Assembly (NCBI GenBank): GCA_007922225.1
Contig: ML679962.1
Span: 28,503,563 to 28,567,562, forward strand
Reading direction: 5' to 3'
DNA length: 64,000 nucleotides
Source of the DNA: Emydura subglobosa
Taxonomy: Eukaryota; Chordata; Testudines; Chelidae
Shown here: positions 38,414 to 50,958 of the stretch, piece after piece
How the letters are laid out: each line of letters starts with the position of its first letter
Numbering within the stretch: position 1 is the first letter of the stretch
Notes under the pieces: generated by a model
What the model was told of the DNA's origin: nothing
Seen by the model: the letters and a program-made list of their open reading frames with translations, nothing else
Database searches by the model: none
Position numbers and translations under genes: made by a program

Positions 38414-39671
38414 TAGATGTGTTAGTCAGGTTATGTAGAGCACTGTCCTGCTCCCATAGGGGAGTCAATGGCAAAACTTATCTGGAGGCTGTCATCGTCT
38501 CTGTTAGAATGTCTCTCATTAATACAGCCTCTCAGGAGATGTGTACCTGTAATCAAGCTACTGGCTCTTTCTTTCAGTGGGTTGATTGCAGTGCCCTCCG
38601 TGGTCTTGAAACGGCAGAGCAGACTCAACTGTAGGATTTCCATCTATTCTGTCAACATGTTAATTTATAAAGGGTTAGACTGCGGGGGGGCATAGTCCAA
38701 GTCACGAGAAGGAGTCAGAATCCCCATTGCACCATCTGCTTGGAGGTTGGGTCCAGTCCAGAGCAACCTACCTGCTTATTCTCCTCCCTAGATTGAGTGG
38801 GTGCAGTTGCTCGTAGTAGCTGAACCAGTGTGGGCTGGGTGGTAATACGTTGCTGGCCTGTACTATTTCACAGGACTAAGGAGGAAGACAGTTGTTCAGA
38901 GCGGTGTCTGAGTCACATTACCGCCTGGTGCTACCTCTGGGTTGATGGCACTTGATACCCCGCCTCTTTGTTCAAGACTGCACCTAAATTCATAGCAGGT
39001 CCTCAAGTACACCCAAGGGAACGAAGGTATGGCACATTTGCTCGTCAATAAGATGGCCAGTGTCTAATGCTCTGTATTACTTTGTGTAAGTGACACCGAT
39101 TTTCTGTGTGTTATTGCAAAGAGCAAATTTGAAGTTGGGGATTAGAATGACGCTTAAAAACAGCTTTTTTTTTTTTTTAGACCCACTTCCTGGAAAGGGA
39201 ATAATAAAAAGCCTGTTAATTAGGGTTATTAAAACAAAATGCCCTACGTTTAAGTAGGACTGGAGGCCCAAGAAGCACCCGTTTTCAATATACCATTTAA
39301 ATCTTATCGTTGGCAAGATCTGGGGAAACATACGTATTGGCCATGGCCACAGCCATTAGACCAGGTAATGTGGAGGGGCCTCGCCTGCCCTGACAGAGCT
39401 GTGCTGGCTGGGGAACTTTATGGAGGAGGCCCAGGGCTTCAGTGTGGATGGACTCTTTGAACCTCTGGAGATCCATGGGTTTGGGGGTCAACTCCTCTAG
39501 TCAATGCGGAAGTGTCAGCGCAGGCTCCGCATGCAACAACTCATCGGGAACTCAGGTCATGGGCACTTGTGGAGTTTCTGGTCCCTGCACAGGACTTGCT
39601 GATATAGGGTGTGATTGTTACTGGTATAACGGTAGCACCCGCAAGTGCTAACCGAGATCAGTGGCCCACTG
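38414..39671. other. intergenic, no recognised gene
   Basis: Locally GC-richer around 38700-39000 and 39300-39650. No gene is supported. Confidence 0.5.
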
Positions 39672-39858
39672 GTAGGCACTGCACAGACTCTTAGTGAGAA
39701 ACAGTTCCTGCTGCAAAGAGCTTATGGTTTAAATAGACCAGGCAGAAGAAGGGTTCTGAGAGAAGTGAAGCAACTTGCCCATGGCTGCCCTGAGAATAGA
39801 ATTCAGGTCTCCTGAATCCAAGGCCAGAGCCCTAACCATTAGACCACGCTGCCTGTCT
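39672..39858 (-). repeat. MIR/CORE-type SINE, inverted, near full length
   Basis: Reading reversed, it has a tRNA-like head ('GCCCTAACCATTAGACCACG' at 39827-39846), a core ('GAAGCAACTTGCCCATGG') and a tail part ('AAAGAGCTTATGGTTTAAAT'). Confidence 0.7.
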
Positions 39859-42220
39859 AATCAAGCCCTCAGAGGTGATTTATGGATGTTATCCAATGAT
39901 TAAATACCCAGTGCTTTTAAAATCTCAGTACATCATGCACACCACTGTTACTGCTGGTTGCAGGGATGCCTACTTACCGAATCCTCATTATTTTATCAAA
40001 AAGTGTCTTTCCCTCCCAGCAGTTTCTCTCCCACACATCTAGAACTACTACAACTGTTAACTTTTTATGAAAAAGCATTTTAAAAAATGTATTTAGCTTT
40101 TGTTTGTATTTAAATGGGCCAGAGCAGCTAATACAATCTCTTGCAGTAAATAGCTATAAAAACATCAAAGGTTTTGATAACCGTTAGCTGTATATTTTGT
40201 AATGCATGCCTGTTGTATTTCCATTTTGTTAGCTCTGGTTAAAAAGCAGTATTATCATGCCCCATTTCCTGTTAGATAGCTCTATTTGTCTGCTCTCCAG
40301 GAGGCAAGAGATTTTAGGTCCAAAAGAAATTATCTCTCAGTAAATTACTAACTCCATTACTGAATACTAAACATCATCCTCCATTTACCATAGGAGCAGC
40401 TAGAATAGATAACATTGCAATTTATTTATTTGTTTTGTCTTGTGTGCATAGGTGACACACAGACCCATCGGAGTAGAGAAGGTGATAAACTGACAGATAC
40501 ATTAGATCTGCCACATATAGTAACGTTTACTTGGATTATGTAGTGAGTGTCAAGATGTACAGTAGCTGATGTCAATTTGATCACTCTTATAGTATATAAG
40601 GGCTCAGCTTTTTCATGGTTGATTGGACACTAATTTTTGTCTAATATGTAAGCTATCAGTTGAGTGTTTTAGAGAGTAGCCAGAGTTTTTTTTTAATCTT
40701 ACTGAAAGGGAAACCATTCGTGAAATTATTTTAAAAATTGTTTGGATTGCTTGTTGTATGCATTTTTCTCCTCCTGAAGTCTCCTGTTTGCTTCCAGTAA
40801 GCACTAACGGGACACTGTTTCCCAAGGACCTGCTGTGATTCTGCCATATTATGTGTAAGAGTCTTCCCATATTAAAATAGCAGCACAAGATTGAGTATTT
40901 TTGTTTATCTTCTTTGTATAGCTACCCAACTGAAAAGTCCATATCTAACGCCTCCCCAACTTTAAAGACACGGGAACAATAATTATGTTTTCTTTTCCAC
41001 ATACCTCTTTTGTGTGTGTGATATAGTGAAGTACAGCAGTTGTTAAATTTGTAAAAGATGTTTTTTTCCTATTGCTATGCAGCTAAGATTGAATTAAAAC
41101 CAGGTTTTTTAAGAGAATCTGTTAAATATGCAATGTACTACATTAATTCTGGTGATTAAAAGTTATGCCAACAGATGAAAAAGAGAAAAGAATAATAGAA
41201 ACACTTCGTGAAGGCGCTATTCTGTCCTAGTTTATAGCACATAGTCTCACAAAGTGATAGGGCAATGCCAGGGAAACAGGGGATACAAGGAAAATGGTTA
41301 ATTCTTAATTTCTTTGGGTTTGTCAGTTTGTGTCACAACTTTGCCATTACTTAAGTATAGCTCCTCGATCCCATAGTCCATCACACAGATCCCTTGAACC
41401 TGTTTGTGCTAATAGTGTAAATACATAATGTGATGGGATTCAAACTGTTTGTTTTTTACTAACACAGAATATTGTCATGGCACTTTGGTATAGTTAGATC
41501 TGTGGATATGTTTTAGGACTTTAATATCCTTCATTGATGGAATACAGCCAAAATGAATCAGTCATCACTGATCCATAATCTGATCCTATGTCTGCTGAGG
41601 CCCTGCAACTCGCATTGACCTCAGTTGTAGTTAAGGGTGTTTGGTACTGATGTAGAAAAGTGTTCTGTTTCTAAACTTTTCATTGTGAACACATGCAAGT
41701 ATTAAAGCTTTTTATCAGGCCCAAGGTTGGATGGAGCCCATCTTGTTGAATCTATCACCTAACTACTATTTTTAACATATAATGTTGATTTCCTAGCTCA
41801 TTTCTAGATAAGGTCACAAATAGGGCCTCAACTATGAATTTACTCCACACACTTATGACCCTCTGTGTAAAGAAATGTCTGCAAACTCCTTTAATGCAAG
41901 ATCCTTTCCTAGAGCCAAGTTCTGCTCTTATATATGTATGCATTGAATTTAGTGAGAGTTACCTAGATATCCTTCCTTAGATATCTATATGTATCTAATT
42001 GGCCTGTGCTTTTCTTGTTTCTGAACTTACACAGGCAAAGCTCCCATTGAATGAATCATTGTATGTAACCTAAATCATCTTACTGGTGCTCATCTGTGCT
42101 TCATGTCCACATACTTAAAAACAATCACAAAAGGTTTGCTGTAAAAAGGGTAAACACACATGTGCTATTAAAATGAACAATAAATTGGAAAGCCATGTTT
42201 TTTATCTACTTATATGGCCC
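39859..42220. other. intergenic AT-rich stretch
   Basis: No gene or confidently named repeat. 'GATCCTATGTCTGCTGAGGC' to 'TGACCTCAGTTGTAG' (41583-41630) resembles half of a hairpin-family repeat. Confidence 0.5.
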
Positions 42221-42224
42221 TCAT

Positions 42225-42432
42225 CACCATAATAGCTGAATGCTTTACAAATGTTAATGAATTTATCCTTGCAACACCGCTGTAATCCTTGTTCATAAAC
42301 ATATCAGACTCCATCTGAAACTTAGTTTGGTGCTGTGCTCCCACAATGCCTATTGGGAGACTGTTCCAGAATCTCACTCCTTTGATGGTTATAAACCACC
42401 TTCTCATTGCCGGCCTAAATTTCCATATTGAA
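42225..42432 (-). mobile_element. CR1 LINE 3' region, inverted
   Basis: The complement reads as the segment just downstream of the CR1 reverse transcriptase: 'AGGAGTGAGATTCTGGAACA' and 'GTCTCCCAATAGGCATTGTG', encoding the trace GVRFWNSLPIG. It is 3'-incomplete and decayed, and abuts Penelope-related sequence on its upstream side. Confidence 0.8.
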
Positions 42433-42599
42433 GCAGATTCTCTCAGGGTATTTGGGTGGCCTGTTCCATGGTGTGATTTACTTCCCTGGTAGAGCACCCT
42501 TGTTTAGTGAAGGCGGTTTTAAATGCATTCAGATGTATATCCCGGACTTTCTCCTCAGAGCATATTTTGTGGTATCTGAGCAGCTGGCTGTAGATAATA

Positions 42600-43190
42600 G
42601 ATTTCTTCATGTGTCTGGGTAGTTACCAGATCTGTGAAGATAGGCGTGGTGATCCATGGGTTTCTTGTAAATTGTTGTCTGTAGGGTTCCATTGTTGAAA
42701 GTGACCATGGTATCTAAGAAGTTGATACTAATGTGGGAGTGTTCTAGAGAGATTTTAATGGATGGGTGATGGTGGTTGAAGTGTGGTGGAAGTCTATGAG
42801 GGAGTTTAGGTTGTCTGTCCAGAGGATGAAAATATCATTGATGTATCTCAAGTATATCATAGATTTTGTGGTGCATTTGTCCAGAAATTCTTCCTCAAGG
42901 TGGTCCATGAAGAGGTTGGCATACTGGGGATCCATCCTAGTACCTAGGGCTCCTCCCATGGTTTAGACAAAATGTTTATTGTTGAATGAAAAAATATTAT
43001 GGGTGAGGATGAAATGGATGAGTCTGGTGATGGGTGTGGGGTGTATATCTGAGTGTGGTCCATTATAGAGATCTGAGCAGGCAGCAATGCTGTCATTGTG
43101 AGGGGATGTTGGTGCGATACCACTTCTGTGGTAGCAAGGATAGTGTTCTGAGGGAATTTGTTAATGTTGTGTCGTTTCTCTCAGTCCTCA
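42600..43190 (-). pseudogene. Penelope-like reverse transcriptase fragment (copy C)
   Basis: On the - strand the frame at 42744-42959 encodes MGGALGTRMDPQYANLFMDH followed by EEEFLDKC and YLRYINDIFILW. These are the conserved blocks of a Penelope-type RT palm; the YxDD-type box usually reads YIDD, and here the first Asp is Asn (YIND), which should abolish catalysis. Downstream (to about 42600) comes ISINFLDTMVTFNNGTLQTT, the block also seen in copy A. Upstream to about 43190 are weaker traces of the fingers region with stops. The endonuclease part is absent, so this copy covers the domain missing from A and B. Confidence 0.8.
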
Positions 43191-43764
43191 TTCTCAAAGG
43201 AAATCTGGACACTTTCTAAAAACCAACTACTACCTTTCTGACAATCTTCAGAATACACAGGACTTGATATATAGCTCTGCTGTTGAAGAAGGTTGTCATT
43301 GTTTGCACAGGAATGAGATCTCTGCTTAGCTTTCCAAAACCAACACCAATATAATTAGATGCTTTCTTATGGACTTGGGTGCCATTTTTCTTGTGTGATT
43401 TAGGTAAGATTGGGCATATTCATTGCAATACAGGATAATAAATGTATGATGTTTCAATTAACTTTAATGGAGCTGAGTGAACCACTTACTAAACAAATGT
43501 ATCCTCTATTTTTACTCTGGAATATCCATATTTTGTCTCTGACTTCCTTAAATGTATTCATTAGTCAGATGTATTTGACTAACATCTTTTTTAATGTTTT
43601 ACTTTATGGTTTGATTTTGAACGCTCTAAAGGCAAGTTGCATTGCTTCATTGTCACTTAAGTCCAATGATTTTGTTTCTGTTCTCTGATTGGATAAGGGT
43701 ACAAGCACTTCTGTCACAAATCCTGAGATGTATTCCTCACACTAGTATTTGGGAACCTTACAGT
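43191..43764. other. intergenic, no recognised feature
   Basis: AT-rich sequence. The first bases may still belong to the Penelope copy. Confidence 0.4.
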
Positions 43765-43925
43765 CTCATCTTACAACTTCTCTGTGAGGTGGGAAAGGGA
43801 ACTGAGGCACAGGACAAAGACTATAAATTACCCAGCGTTACACAGGAACTCCGTGGCTGAGCCAGGAACTGAACATGGATCTTCTGAGTCCAAATCAATG
43901 CCTACCCATTAGACTGTCCTTCCTC
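43765..43925 (-). repeat. MIR-type SINE, inverted
   Basis: 'TCTGTGAGGTGGGAAAGGGA', 'ACTGAGGCACAGGACAAAGA', 'AGCCAGGAACTGAACATGGA' and 'CCTACCCATTAGACTGTCCT' follow the reversed MIR order, including the tRNA-like head. Confidence 0.8.
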
Positions 43926-44947
43926 CTTTGCTCATATTAGAGGTTCCATTTTTAGCATCCCGCCAGTTTCAGTTAACTGGGTCCTGAATCTTTCTGGTAA
44001 CTTCTCTACAAATAGGGTAAAATCTTACAGAACATCAACGAAAACATCAAATAAAGGTCTTTGTTTGCTATAGTCAGCAACTTCCCTGTTTGTTCAGTTT
44101 TTGAGAGCGCACTAACAAAGGTAAGACTAGATGTTTCTGATCACTTGCTGATTAGCAGTCTTCAGGCTTTCTTCGTACATTAATATTACAGTCTGCTTCT
44201 CTTTCTTTTCCTTATATTTACTTGGGATATATAGAAAATAAAGCTATAATGATGCTGTCCTTTCTTGTCTTCTTTCACAAATATTAATCCCATGATTTTT
44301 TTATCAGTATAAAATAACCCTGTGGATCAGCTTCTCTGAAACTAGAAAACTGAAATTATTTTGTTTAATTGTGTGTGAAAGTCAACTTTTGTCAAAATCT
44401 CTAGCTGTGACTGGGTACTTACAAAATGCAATATATTCTTTTCTTTAGCAGATCACCTAAATACATTTTACTAGCAACCTTTTTGAACTAGATGAAACTG
44501 TAATTCAAGCTGTCTTGTCGTCTTCTGCTTTAGTTCACAATAATGTCACTATGCTGTTCACACCAACGACTGTTGAGTTTTTATCTGTAATACATCAAGT
44601 ATTTTATCCCAGTTTTTCTGCAGATCATTACTGTTAAGGTAGCTTTTAAAATTTTTTTTCTCTTGCTTCTATTCAGTAAATTTTTAATGTAAAAGTTTTG
44701 TTATTCTGGCAATGTGACTTTGCACGCTTGAATTGTTCTTCATTTCCCTCCTCCCCCCGCCATTATATATTGATTACTTGCTCACTAATTTGAGAAATGC
44801 TATTTCAGCCAACACAAAAAGATAATTCAGAATGTTATGTTCCCACCAGGAACTGGCATCCAGTTTTAGCACAGTCATGAATCCTGGCATGCCACTTGAT
44901 GGGTACATCTAGGATTCTAGAAGGCTTACATTGCATTCATGAGAAGA
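43926..44947. other. intergenic AT-rich stretch
   Basis: No recognised gene or repeat. Confidence 0.5.
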
Positions 44948-45200
44948 TTGATGGGGGCAATATGGTATTGTAGTTAGAACAGAGAAGTAGGCATCAGAAG
45001 ACTTCGGTTCTTGCCCAAGCACTGCCACTGGTAAAATAAAGTCTATCTTAGCTTTTCTGTGCTGTAGTTACTTCATCTATAAAATGATGTAACATTCAGT
45101 TCCATAACTTTCTGCAGTGTTGAAGGCTAATGTGCTTGAAACCCATGAAGATCCTAGGTTGGTAGATAATATATACATGAAATATTATTGTTATTAACAA
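44948..45200 (+). repeat. MIR-type SINE, forward
   Basis: 'GGTATTGTAGTTAGAACAGA' is the tRNA-like head, followed by 'TTCGGTTCTTGCCCAAGCAC', a degenerate core with 'TTACTTCATCTATAAAATGA' and the tail 'TAATGTGCTTGAAACCCATG'. Confidence 0.7.
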
Positions 45201-45423
45201 AATAGAGCCCTAAACCAAAATCTCAGCCCCAAACATCCCTGAAACCGTGCAGTAGTTCTGGATTCAGGTGTGAAAAATGATTTGTGGCTTAGTCAATTAA
45301 TTGTCTAATTAGTCAAATGTCATACCAAATTTAAAAATGTGCACTTATGCTCTCTACCAAAAACTTTCTATACCAGTTTAATAAGTCCTTAGAAGATAAA
45401 ACCGAAGGCATTAGACATATGTT

Positions 45424-45547
45424 GGGTCAAATTCAGTCTTTTTATGCCTGTGCAACTCTTGCTGACTTCAGCCTGGCTTACTGTATAGGGTTTTATGGTG
45501 AAGTCAGTAGAGTTGCACGGAAGTAATTGAAGACATAATTTGGTTCA
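45424..45547. repeat. hairpin-family repeat (imperfect palindrome)
   Basis: The left arm 'TGCAACTCTTGCTGACTTCA' is matched by the complement of the right arm 'TGAAGTCAGTAGAGTTGCA'. The outer arms (GGTCAAATTCAGTC and GACATAATTTGGTTC) also pair. The loop is about 30 bases. Confidence 0.75.
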
Positions 45548-48500
45548 GTGTGTATAAAGCCAAAAAAAAGCAGTAGAACAGTAGATGTTACCAAATACTG
45601 AAATATCATTTTTCAGGCCGTTTATATTCGTGTAATGTGATCATCAGCTGCCAAGAAGAAGAAGAAGAAAAAAAAGATGAAAGTGAGCCTTAGATGTGCC
45701 TTCCACAAATTCGTGTCTGAGGATAGAAGTGTGAGATGTTGGCCACCTCTAAACATGATCCTAGTGTGTGCTTAGTTGGCTTGATGAGTTGTAGTTTCTC
45801 CTGCAATAGCAGACTGTTTGGACAGCCCTCTTACCACTTACCATATGAAATCTGGGAGCAACAGGCAGCATTGCAGCTAAGGTTCAGATCTGCTTTATGT
45901 TAAACTTATATCAGTCTAGAATTAGGCTCAGATTTGCAGAATTGTGTCTGTGCATATGCATAATAAATACTTAAAATTATTGTATTTGTTGGCCTAACTT
46001 TTTGTTAGATATCTAACTGGTATTTGCATACACGTTCACTATAATAACTCATGAATTCACAGTGATTCCATGTACAATCATGTGAGCATGTAACACTTAT
46101 GTTAGTTTCATTTCTTCACAAACCACGATTAAAGGTGTTTGATATCATGGTGGAAATTGAATGTAGATGGCCCTTATTCCCAGGAAGATGATTTTTATGT
46201 AATCTAAGTGGTTTACGTAGCTCAAATAAGTTTAGTGTAGATTGCATGGTATGCAATGGTTATGGAAGGGTAGTAAAAAAGTCAGATAGCCCTTGTATTT
46301 ATCTTGAAGTGTTAGCCTCTGATTGTCCATGGCACAATGAGTCACACTCCTTCTACCCTTCTGTTCCTGTCTCTTTCAAATTGAAGGTAAATCACATTCT
46401 TCTCAGTTACAATCAAGTGATATAAGGCCAGAGTACAGCTTCATTAGGGGGAGTCTAGGATGGCATTGTCTACTGTACATATTTGTCAGGTTTTATTGTG
46501 ACAACAATGAAAAATGTCAAGATATGCTCCTTGAACTACTGTAGTCATTCTGTATTCAGTAAAATGGGTGTGCATATTGTGATTAGGAGAGTTACTATGG
46601 TAGTTATTCATTGGTCTTGAATAGATAATTAAATAACCTACTTCATGGGATAAATTAAGAGCCAAGTTCATCAACCCCATGTTGTTTTTGGCTCAATATT
46701 GTGGGTACATCGCTATTTTCTAGTGACAGAAGAACCTAAGACATTTCCAAATAATTTGAAATCTGCAAAATTAGCAGGAAATTCCATAAGGAAAGGTGTT
46801 TATTATGAGATTCCAGCCAGAAATACACTAAGAAAAACCTTTTTTGACAATATTTTGTCCCTTCTAATTCTGATCCTGGCCAAATGTTGGCAGTGGGGAA
46901 AAAACAAAAAACCTATACACAGATAATTCAGAACCTTAACTTTTTTTTTTTTTTTTTTTTTTGAGTTCTTATTGGGCAAATCATTTGGAACTTGGGAATC
47001 TAAACTTTCTCCAAGCTCTGTTGATGTCCCATTCTCTGACTTAATTTCTTATATTTTTCTCAAGTTACATAATTCACAGGTGTGTAGTGGAGAAAGGTTA
47101 TTCCTTGCATTTGGGGACTACAGGTTTAAAGAGTGGTATGCAAATCAAGATCTATAAGTGAAGAGATTCCTGTTATCTTTTTTAGATTAAAAGAAATGCC
47201 TCTGAAATAATGGATGCCTGCCCTTTTTGATGTATTCAGTTTTATTGTTGAGAAGTTGAGGAAAATTAATTTTCTATTAATTAAATCACACCCAGCAGTT
47301 CACAAATTTGCAATGGGGACTAAATTGCAAATTGGTGGGTTACATTTAATGTAGCTTGAAATAAAGGAATCGCTCATGCATTCACGATCAATACAATCAC
47401 CACTGCTTTACATGAGTTAAGTAATTTGTATGGTATTGCTGTTTAGTGCATTTGTATCCCTATTCAGTGCACTTCTTCAGTATTTCAACCCCTCTGATGG
47501 TGAAGGCAGGTGCATGGCAGTAGCCCACAAAACCAAGGAAAAGCTCTATGGGGAAACTCTTTTATGTCCATCTATATTTGAATTTGTAGTCCCTTTCCAA
47601 TTACTGCACTAATTGTTTAAGAGATTGCTAGAATAAAAAAGTTTTTAATCACTAATCTGTTTTTCAAAAGACTTATGGGCTCAAAACCTGAACTACATAC
47701 TTTTTAAATTAATTTTCTTCATGAATACTTCTTACTCAATACAGATTTGTGAGTCAGAACACCCTACTGTGCTCATTCCTTTGTCTTTTCTTCAAACACC
47801 TGGCTTATTCTCTCTCTCTCTCTCTCTCTCTTTCGCTCTCTCAACAATAAAATAACACTTTCTTTGTAGACAAGGTTCTGATGATATTACGCCACTGGAA
47901 ATATGGAAATTTATCCAAACTCCTGTGTTATCCAATCTGAACTTGAGGTAGAAAACACGCTAAACAAAATTGACAGTTGTACACTGTTTCAGCAAAGGAG
48001 AGAAATCCATTAGAAACACTTGCCTGTTTTTCTTAGAGCTATGCCAGCGTTCAGCAGGATTTTAGGACATAACTCTCCAAACACATGGTAGTTTAATGGA
48101 GATGTTTAATTCTAAGACTGAGGTTTTTCTAATTGGTCCAGGGGATTTACATAACTGAAGGGAAGAGGTCTAAATTTCTTATGCAGCTTTGAAAATCTCC
48201 ATCTACGTATTATCAGTGTCCATTTAAAAAAAAAAAAAAGATAGAGAGAGACCAAGGGCTCCGATCCTGCTCCTCATAAAGTTAATGGCACAACTCCCAT
48301 TTATGTCAACCAGAGCAGAATTATGCTATAAATATAAGACTTAAATCCTAGAGCCAACAGAGAGGCACAGGGCCAAATTATGCAAAGTTAATCCAGGTCA
48401 ACGGGCGTTTTGCCTAAGAACGGACTGTATGATTTGGTCCATAAGGCAATATCAAGTGTTGGAGAATACTTCGGATGTGGACTGTGACAATTCTTCCATG

Positions 48501-48621
48501 AAAGGGCTATACTGTATATGGCATGCTTCATATTGTATTGAAATACATTGTAATTGACATTGAAATAAAATGTAAATTGGCATACAGTCCCCCCAGTAGT
48601 GCAAATGGGAGTTTAGCACAG
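45548..48621. other. intergenic AT-rich stretch with simple repeats
   Basis: Contains an (AAG)n patch at 45655-45677, a run of 22 T at 46941-46962, a (TC)n microsatellite at 47807-47842 and an A run at 48224-48239. No gene is supported. Confidence 0.55.
47807..47842 (+). repeat. (TC)n microsatellite
   Basis: About 12 uninterrupted TC units, then TTTCGCTCTCTC. Confidence 0.92.
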
Positions 48622-48698
48622 TGGACCTGATCCATAGCTTATTGATGAAATCAACGGAAAGGCTCTCATTGATTGATAATTGTCTTTGGATCAGTCCC
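48622..48698. repeat. hairpin-family repeat (imperfect palindrome)
   Basis: The left arm 'GGACCTGATCCATAGCTTAT' is the near-complement of the right arm 'GATAATTGTCTTTGGATCAG' plus TCCC. The centre, TGATGAAATCAACGGAAAGG, is a decayed ATTGA.GTCAATGG core. Confidence 0.75.
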
Positions 48699-49274
48699 TT
48701 AAATCCACCTGTGGTTTTGAGAGGATGCACCTGTATGTTTTTAAAAATGGAGGTTGAAGGACAGTATATATATTCACTTGTATTTAAGCCTCTACTGCCT
48801 CTGAAAACTTAAAATGAGAAGGATGGTTCTAAGCAAACCCTCCTCCTTTGGTCCTATAGTTAATAACAAAACATTGAATCTGTAACAACAGCAAAAGAAA
48901 GCGTTTGGGAGTTCAAACAAGGCACAGTTTTGGTTACAGATGTGCTATGATTCCTAAGTCGGTTTCAAGTGTTGCACATACATATTGACTTTCATAATGT
49001 TGTTAGTTCTCACCGCTGGCTTTTCAATTCACGCAGTGGAATGGAAACTTTTTGAAAATCTCACTAAAGCAGAGCACCTGCCAGGAAACATGTAATACCT
49101 GATGCACCACTTGCCATCTGAATGCTCTGTGGACTCTATTACATCTCCCCATAATTACTTTAGCTGGAGGCCTCTCCCATCTGTGGTATAATTAAATTAA
49201 TACCTAACAAAGTAATATTTAAAATTATAATCTGGAGTGAAGTAACTCCTGGAGGCCACAACCCGCCTGTGTTC

Positions 49275-49400
49275 AGCACTGGACAAATGTACATCAGCGA
49301 GATGGGCCTGGACCCAAAGAATTTACAATCTAAGTAGAAGACTGTACTCTACAGGTGGATACGAGAAGAAGACAGGGGAGGGCACATGCAGCCAGTGTGA
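49275..49400 (-). repeat. SINE/LINE tail repeat, inverted
   Basis: 'CCAAAGAATTTACAATCTAA' followed by 'GTAGAAGACTGTACTCTACA' and 'GGTGGATACGAGAAGAAGAC' is a widespread sauropsid repeat phrase of the type also represented at 39690-39740. Confidence 0.6.
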
Positions 49401-49559
49401 TGGCACTGCTGAGGAAGATGGACAAACCAGCTGCCTAGTTCTTATTGAGCTATGCAGAGGCATGGTGGCCGAGAAGAGTTTTAAGGAGGCCATTGAGGTG
49501 GCTTTGCAATTGTTGACAGGGAGCTCCTCCCGCACACAAAAGGCAGCAGGGAGGAAGGA

Positions 49560-49790
49560 CAAAGGAGCCTGCTGAAAACAACTGTGACTTTAGTTTTATT
49601 CAGAGGCGACGCATGCGGGAGGAGCACGTCGGGTCACATCTCTCTCCGCCCTCTCCCCCCCACCCCCCTTCGTTGCTTGGCTTGTACTGAGCATGCTCAG
49701 TAACTTCTGCTGAAGCTGCTGCCCTTACTGTGCCCGCCCCGCCCACTATTGGCAGGCAGGGGTCATGTCTGGCTTTTATTTCAATAACAA
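49560..49790. repeat. GC-rich unclassified repeat-like block with 18-bp palindrome
   Basis: A GC- and CpG-rich block in AT-rich DNA. It includes a perfect palindrome TACTGAGCATGCTCAGTA at 49685-49702, a C-rich stretch and CGCATGCGGGAGGAGCACG. It could be a decayed transposon or an orphan CpG block. Confidence 0.35.
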
Positions 49791-50061
49791 AACTGCAATT
49801 TTAAGTGGTTGAGAGGGCAACTTTTCTTTGCCGCCGTTGTACACTGTGTTTGTTGAAATCCAATTTTGCGTGAATGATGGGAAAGTTGCGTGATTACAGA
49901 TGTGAGGCTCTGACAGAGTAGCATGGAGTAAAGCAAGCCCAGGACTGGCAGATAGGCATGTCAGCTTCCCTAGGTGTTGCAGCAAATCAATACAGCCCTG
50001 TTGATCCGAGATGTTAACGACCTGGCTCCACGTTCAGACAAAGAGGGATTCACCAGTCAGA

Positions 50062-50290
50062 GAGGACGTGTGGTCCAGCTGGACAGGGCTCTAGAGTGGG
50101 ACTCAGCGAACTTGGGCTCTAGTCCCAGCGTTGACACGGACCTGCTGCGTGACCAGGCGTAAACAGTTCTGCCTCCTTGCCGTTTGGTTTCCGTAACTGC
50201 AAATTGGGACTAAGGATACTCACTTTGCTTTGAGATCCATGGATGAAAAGTACCCTATAGGAGCTAGGTGGTACTATTTTTTAATTTACA
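50062..50290 (+). repeat. MIR/CORE-type SINE, forward, well preserved
   Basis: The head 'GTGGTCCAGCTGGACAGGGC' is followed by 'GACTCAGCGAACTTGGGCTC', a core with 'CTGCTGCGTGACCAGGCG', and the tail 'GCTTTGAGATCCATGGATGA' with 'AAAGTACCCTATAGGAGCTA'. Confidence 0.75.
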
Positions 50291-50894
50291 TAAAATAACA
50301 GCGTTTTTCTGTCCAGTGAATGCCTGTGTTGCCAGACTTCAGCTGAACAGACACTGATTCTGTAGAGAAATATAGGAGACGCTTGAAACTCATTGTATGG
50401 TAGCCAGACTTAATTGAACACAAGTATCTACAGAGGAGGGTAATCCTGTAAACTACTGAACCACCAAGCTGCCCTGAACTAAAAAAAGAATACTGCTAAT
50501 TTCCTCTTTTGTTTTACTTCCCACCGGGAAAGCCCGTGACTTCACATTACCATAGGCTTTCTCACAAGAACGTCCTGTCCCAGTTCACTTTCTAAGCTTC
50601 TCTTCTTTCCACACCCCGGCCCAGTTCCTTCGTTTGTGAAACCTTTCATGGTCCATCTGCAGATACTATACTTCTAACCAAGTATGCCTGAAGGACTCAT
50701 TGAAAAAAACGTGAGCAAAGTAACTCGCTTCCTGGCATTGTTTGTTTTGCTAAACTAATTTTTACTTAATAATTGTGAATATGCATGGGAATTATTTATG
50801 TATGGGAAAAGTCTAAGGATGCGCTGGGCTAAATTCATCCTTCTTGTACTTACTGAAATCCATGGAATTATGACCTGAATTAGACCCCGTTGGT
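50291..50894. other. intergenic, no recognised feature
   Basis: AT-rich; nothing named. Confidence 0.5.
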
Positions 50895-50958
50895 GAAATC
50901 TTGGCCCCACTTATGTTAATGACAAGAGTCTCATTGACTACCATGGGGCCAGGATTTC
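50895..50958. repeat. hairpin-family repeat (imperfect palindrome)
   Basis: The left arm GAAATCTTGGCCCCA pairs with the right arm TGGGGCCAGGATTTC at one mismatch. The loop contains two decayed ATTGACT-type words. Confidence 0.85.

Noticed and set aside
50062..50160. A possible tRNA gene (tRNA-like head of the SINE)
   Set aside because: It continues directly into a MIR/CORE body and tail, and a full cloverleaf is not evident.
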